DNA of 64,000 nucleotides from Endozoicomonas sp965199185 (GTDB lineage Bacteria; Pseudomonadota; Gammaproteobacteria; Pseudomonadales; Endozoicomonadaceae): assembly GCA_965199185.1 (NCBI GenBank), contig CBDAQW010000041.1:10239-74238 (forward strand), written 5' to 3'. The notes under the pieces are model-generated. The model was not told the origin of the DNA and ran no database searches. It was given only the letters and a program-made list of their open reading frames with translations. Below are positions 62,079 to 64,000 of the stretch, one piece after another. How positions within the stretch are numbered: the first letter of the stretch is position 1; each line of letters begins with the position of its first letter. Both the position numbers and the translations under genes were made by a program.

Positions 62079-63458
62079 ATGGATAACAACATGACTGCAT
62101 CACAACACTTCGACTACCTGATCATTGGCGGCGGCAGCGGTGGTATCGCTACAGCAAACCGTGCAGCTATGTATGGTGCTAAAGTTGGCCTGATTGAAGC
62201 CAAACATTTAGGCGGCACCTGTGTAAATGTTGGTTGTGTTCCAAAAAAAGCCATGTGGTTTGCCGGACAGATTGCCGACGCTCTACGTTATGGGCCTGAC
62301 TACGGTTTTGACGTTAATATTGATGAACAACTCAAGTCGTTCAGCTGGAGCAAGCTAGTTGAAAGCCGCGAAGCTTATATCAGCCGTATTCACGCTTCTT
62401 ACGAACGGGTGCTTGGTAATAATAAAATCAGCGTCATTAACGGCTATGGTCGTTTTATTGATAAAAGCACCGTTGAAGTCGAAGGTATTCGATACACCGC
62501 TGATCACATCACCATTGCCACGGGGGGGATACCTGCGATTCCAAACATTCCGGGCGCTGAGCTTGGTATCGATTCCGACGGCTTCTTTGAATTAAAAGAG
62601 CGCCCAAATCGTGTTGCAGTGCTCGGTGCCGGTTACATTGCTGTAGAACTTGCCGGTGTTCTGCATGCCCTGGGCAGTGAAACCCACCTTCTGGTGCGTA
62701 AACACAAACCTCTGCGTAGCTTTGATGATATGCTGTCTGACACGCTGGTAGAGATCATGAAAGAAGAAGGACCTGCACTTCATACTCACTCCATCCCAAA
62801 AGAGATAATTAAAGAAACGGATGGCAGTCTGACTGTTCATCTTGAGAATGGTAAAAGTCTGACTGTTGACACCGTTATCTGGGCTGCAGGTCGTAAGCCA
62901 CACACTGCAACCATTGGTCTGGATACAGCAGGTATTGAGACGAATGAACGCGGCTACATCCCTGTAGACAAATTCCAGAATACTAATGTTGATGGCGTGT
63001 ACGCCGTTGGCGATAACATCGGTAAAATTGAACTGACACCTGTCGCAGTAGCGGCTGGTCGTCGTCTGTCTGAGCGACTGTTCAATAATAAACCAGAAGA
63101 ACACCTCAATTACGATAATGTAGCCACTGTCGTATTCAGTCATCCGACGATCGGCACCGTAGGACTAACTGAGCAGGAAGCCCGAGAGAACCACGGCAAT
63201 GATAATGTGAAAGTTTACACCAGCGGCTTCACCGCCATGTACTCTGCACTCACCAGCCACCGCCAGCCATCACGCATGAAGCTGGTCACTGTCGGTAAAG
63301 AAGAAAAGATTGTTGGTATTCACTGTATCGGTCACGGTTCAGATGAGATGCTCCAAGGCTTTGCTGTCGCTCTGAAAATGGGGGCAACTAAGGCTGACTT
63401 TGACAACACAGTAGCCATTCATCCAACCTCTGCGGAAGAATTTGTTACCATGCGTTGA
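62079..63458 (+). CDS. gor: Glutathione reductase
   Basis: FAD-dependent NADPH:glutathione oxidoreductase, 459 residues. Redox centre GGTCVNVGCVPKK, FAD site YLIIGGGSGGIATANRAA, NADPH site VLGAGYIAVELAGVLHA, and the C-terminal His-Glu pair in IHPTSAEEFVTMR are present. Start could also be ATG at 62091 with GAGATGGA before it. Expected to keep the glutathione pool reduced. Confidence 0.96.
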   Translation: MDNNMTASQHFDYLIIGGGSGGIATANRAAMYGAKVGLIEAKHLGGTCVNVGCVPKKAMWFAGQIADALRYGPDYGFDVNIDEQLKSFSWSKLVESREAYISRIHASYERVLGNNKISVINGYGRFIDKSTVEVEGIRYTADHITIATGGIPAIPNIPGAELGIDSDGFFELKERPNRVAVLGAGYIAVELAGVLHALGSETHLLVRKHKPLRSFDDMLSDTLVEIMKEEGPALHTHSIPKEIIKETDGSLTVHLENGKSLTVDTVIWAAGRKPHTATIGLDTAGIETNERGYIPVDKFQNTNVDGVYAVGDNIGKIELTPVAVAAGRRLSERLFNNKPEEHLNYDNVATVVFSHPTIGTVGLTEQEARENHGNDNVKVYTSGFTAMYSALTSHRQPSRMKLVTVGKEEKIVGIHCIGHGSDEMLQGFAVALKMGATKADFDNTVAIHPTSAEEFVTMR

Positions 63459-63477
63459 TACCCTCTTGGATGACCGT

Positions 63478-63514
63478 AAAACTTCCGTCAACTAGGAAAA
63501 CTTCCGTCAACTAG
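63478..63514 (+). repeat. Tandem 18-base repeat after gor
   Basis: AAAACTTCCGTCAACTAG occurs at 63478-63495 and 63497-63514 with a 19-base period; a degraded third copy follows. Function unknown. Confidence 0.55.
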
Positions 63515-63553
63515 AAAAATATTGGTCAACTTTACTCGGTTGAACTATCCTCC

Positions 63554-63582
63554 AAAGGAGTGCTTTATAGCACTCCTTTTTT
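63554..63582 (+). terminator. Rho-independent terminator after gor
   Basis: AAAGGAGTGC, a 6-base loop and GCACTCCTTT followed by T residues. Confidence 0.9.
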
Positions 63583-63626
63583 GTGTCTACTGTTCCCCGC
63601 TTTCCGCTGCATTGGGATTGTATCTG

Positions 63627-63797
63627 ATGTCAGTTGTACCCAAGCATAGCTATGAAGATTGGCAAACTACTGTCAAAAAATATGGATGCCGAGGGTTCGT
63701 CACCAACCGCAATTTTAGCTCACATGCAACCTCATCAGAGTGGTATAGCTTCAAAAATGAACGCATGGTTTACTCTGCACGGAGTTTTTCAAGATAG
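63627..63797 (+). CDS. Doubtful short ORF ending at an IS boundary
   Basis: A 56-codon frame, MSVVPKHSYEDWQTTVKKYG to SARSFSR. It has no clear RBS, and its stop lies at the edge of the following IS. It may be a fragment of a gene cut by the insertion. I do not recognise it. Confidence 0.2.
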   Translation: MSVVPKHSYEDWQTTVKKYGCRGFVTNRNFSSHATSSEWYSFKNERMVYSARSFSR

Positions 63798-63816
63798 TTG
63801 TCCCGAAAACTGAATT

Positions 63817-64000
63817 TTAGGCGGCCTTTTTCTCATCAATTCCTACTTCAGACAACCGCTCAGGATTCAGCGCAACTGCACCTACAGGCTTCCAGTTCCT
63901 GATGCTTCCTGACCATCTCCCTGGATTGGCCTCTCGCGCTTTGGCATACACCTGCTTTCTGTGATTCAGGATTTCCTGATCTCTTTTCTCATGACGTTGC
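63817..64000 (-). mobile_element. C-terminal end of an IS3-type transposase (runs off the window)
   Basis: The minus strand reads QRHEKRDQEILNHRKQVY, RWSGSIRNWKPVGAVALNPE and ends GIDEKKAA. The pattern RxxILxxRQxVYxxAR then RNWxPVGAVxLNPE is typical of an IS3-family OrfB C-terminus. The left end of the IS is probably near 63795 (GTTGTCCCGAAAAC). The rest lies beyond the window. Confidence 0.7.

Overview
The window looks like the chromosome of a gammaproteobacterium. The evidence is the ahpC-ahpF, cysQ, yrfG-hslR, slt, ispG, maeA and gor genes, an FNR box ahead of a DcuB-type transporter, and a tRNA-Thr used as an integration site. A eukaryote-like RhoGAP-fold protein and abundant transposon debris would suit a host-associated marine lineage such as Endozoicomonadaceae, but that placement is inference.

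Layout. (1) 0.1-2.7 kb: acyl-CoA dehydrogenase, a small membrane protein and tRNA-Thr(TGT) with its promoter. (2) 2.7-28 kb: an integrative conjugative element (ICE) body. It has an AlpA-like gene at the tRNA edge, then a leftward tra block (traC, a TrbC-TraW-TraU triple fusion, traN, traL-E-K-B-V-A, MobH relaxase traI, coupling protein traD, traJ, traF). Two toxin-antitoxin cassettes, yefM-yoeB and parDE, sit inside the block. A rightward block follows with Bet annealing protein, YqaJ exonuclease, MoxR-like AAA+ ATPase, DUF3150 protein and a VWA protein with an HEXXH motif. No traG or traH was found, and an IS3 deletion derivative separates the two blocks. (3) About 28 kb: a 45-bp copy of the tRNA-Thr 3' end in inverted orientation, then a tyrosine integrase and a RelBE-type pair. 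(4) 30-32.3 kb: two unknown genes and scraps of a phage gene and an IS200-type transposase. (5) 32.4-42.2 kb: a type I restriction-modification operon in which an ABC-type AAA ATPase gene and a putative nuclease gene lie between hsdS and hsdR. hsdR is cut by an IS4-family element with a 10-bp target duplication; another IS4-type relic follows. (6) 42.3-64 kb: mostly chromosomal housekeeping genes, with a RhoGAP-like candidate effector, an outer-membrane barrel, an unknown 691-residue protein, an orphan DinJ-like antitoxin and the end of another IS at the right edge.

How the parts work together. The tra genes describe an F-type (MPF-F) type IV secretion system with a MobH relaxase, which is the SXT/R391 and IncA/C architecture. 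bet/exo fits the known recombination genes of that class. The ICE is probably not self-transmissible as seen, because traG/traH are not visible, the att sites are inverted and the inter-block region carries a damaged IS. In the restriction island the methyltransferase and specificity genes look intact while the nuclease is disrupted, leaving modification plus the embedded ATPase/nuclease pair. On the chromosome side, ahpCF, gor and an OxyR-like half site form a peroxide-defence theme.

The best candidates for something undescribed are the ATPase/nuclease pair inside the hsd operon, the MoxR-DUF3150-VWA module with its paired leader hairpins, the RhoGAP-like protein, and the inverted att arrangement with an array of GTGCTGAT octamers. 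No CRISPR array or rRNA was seen.
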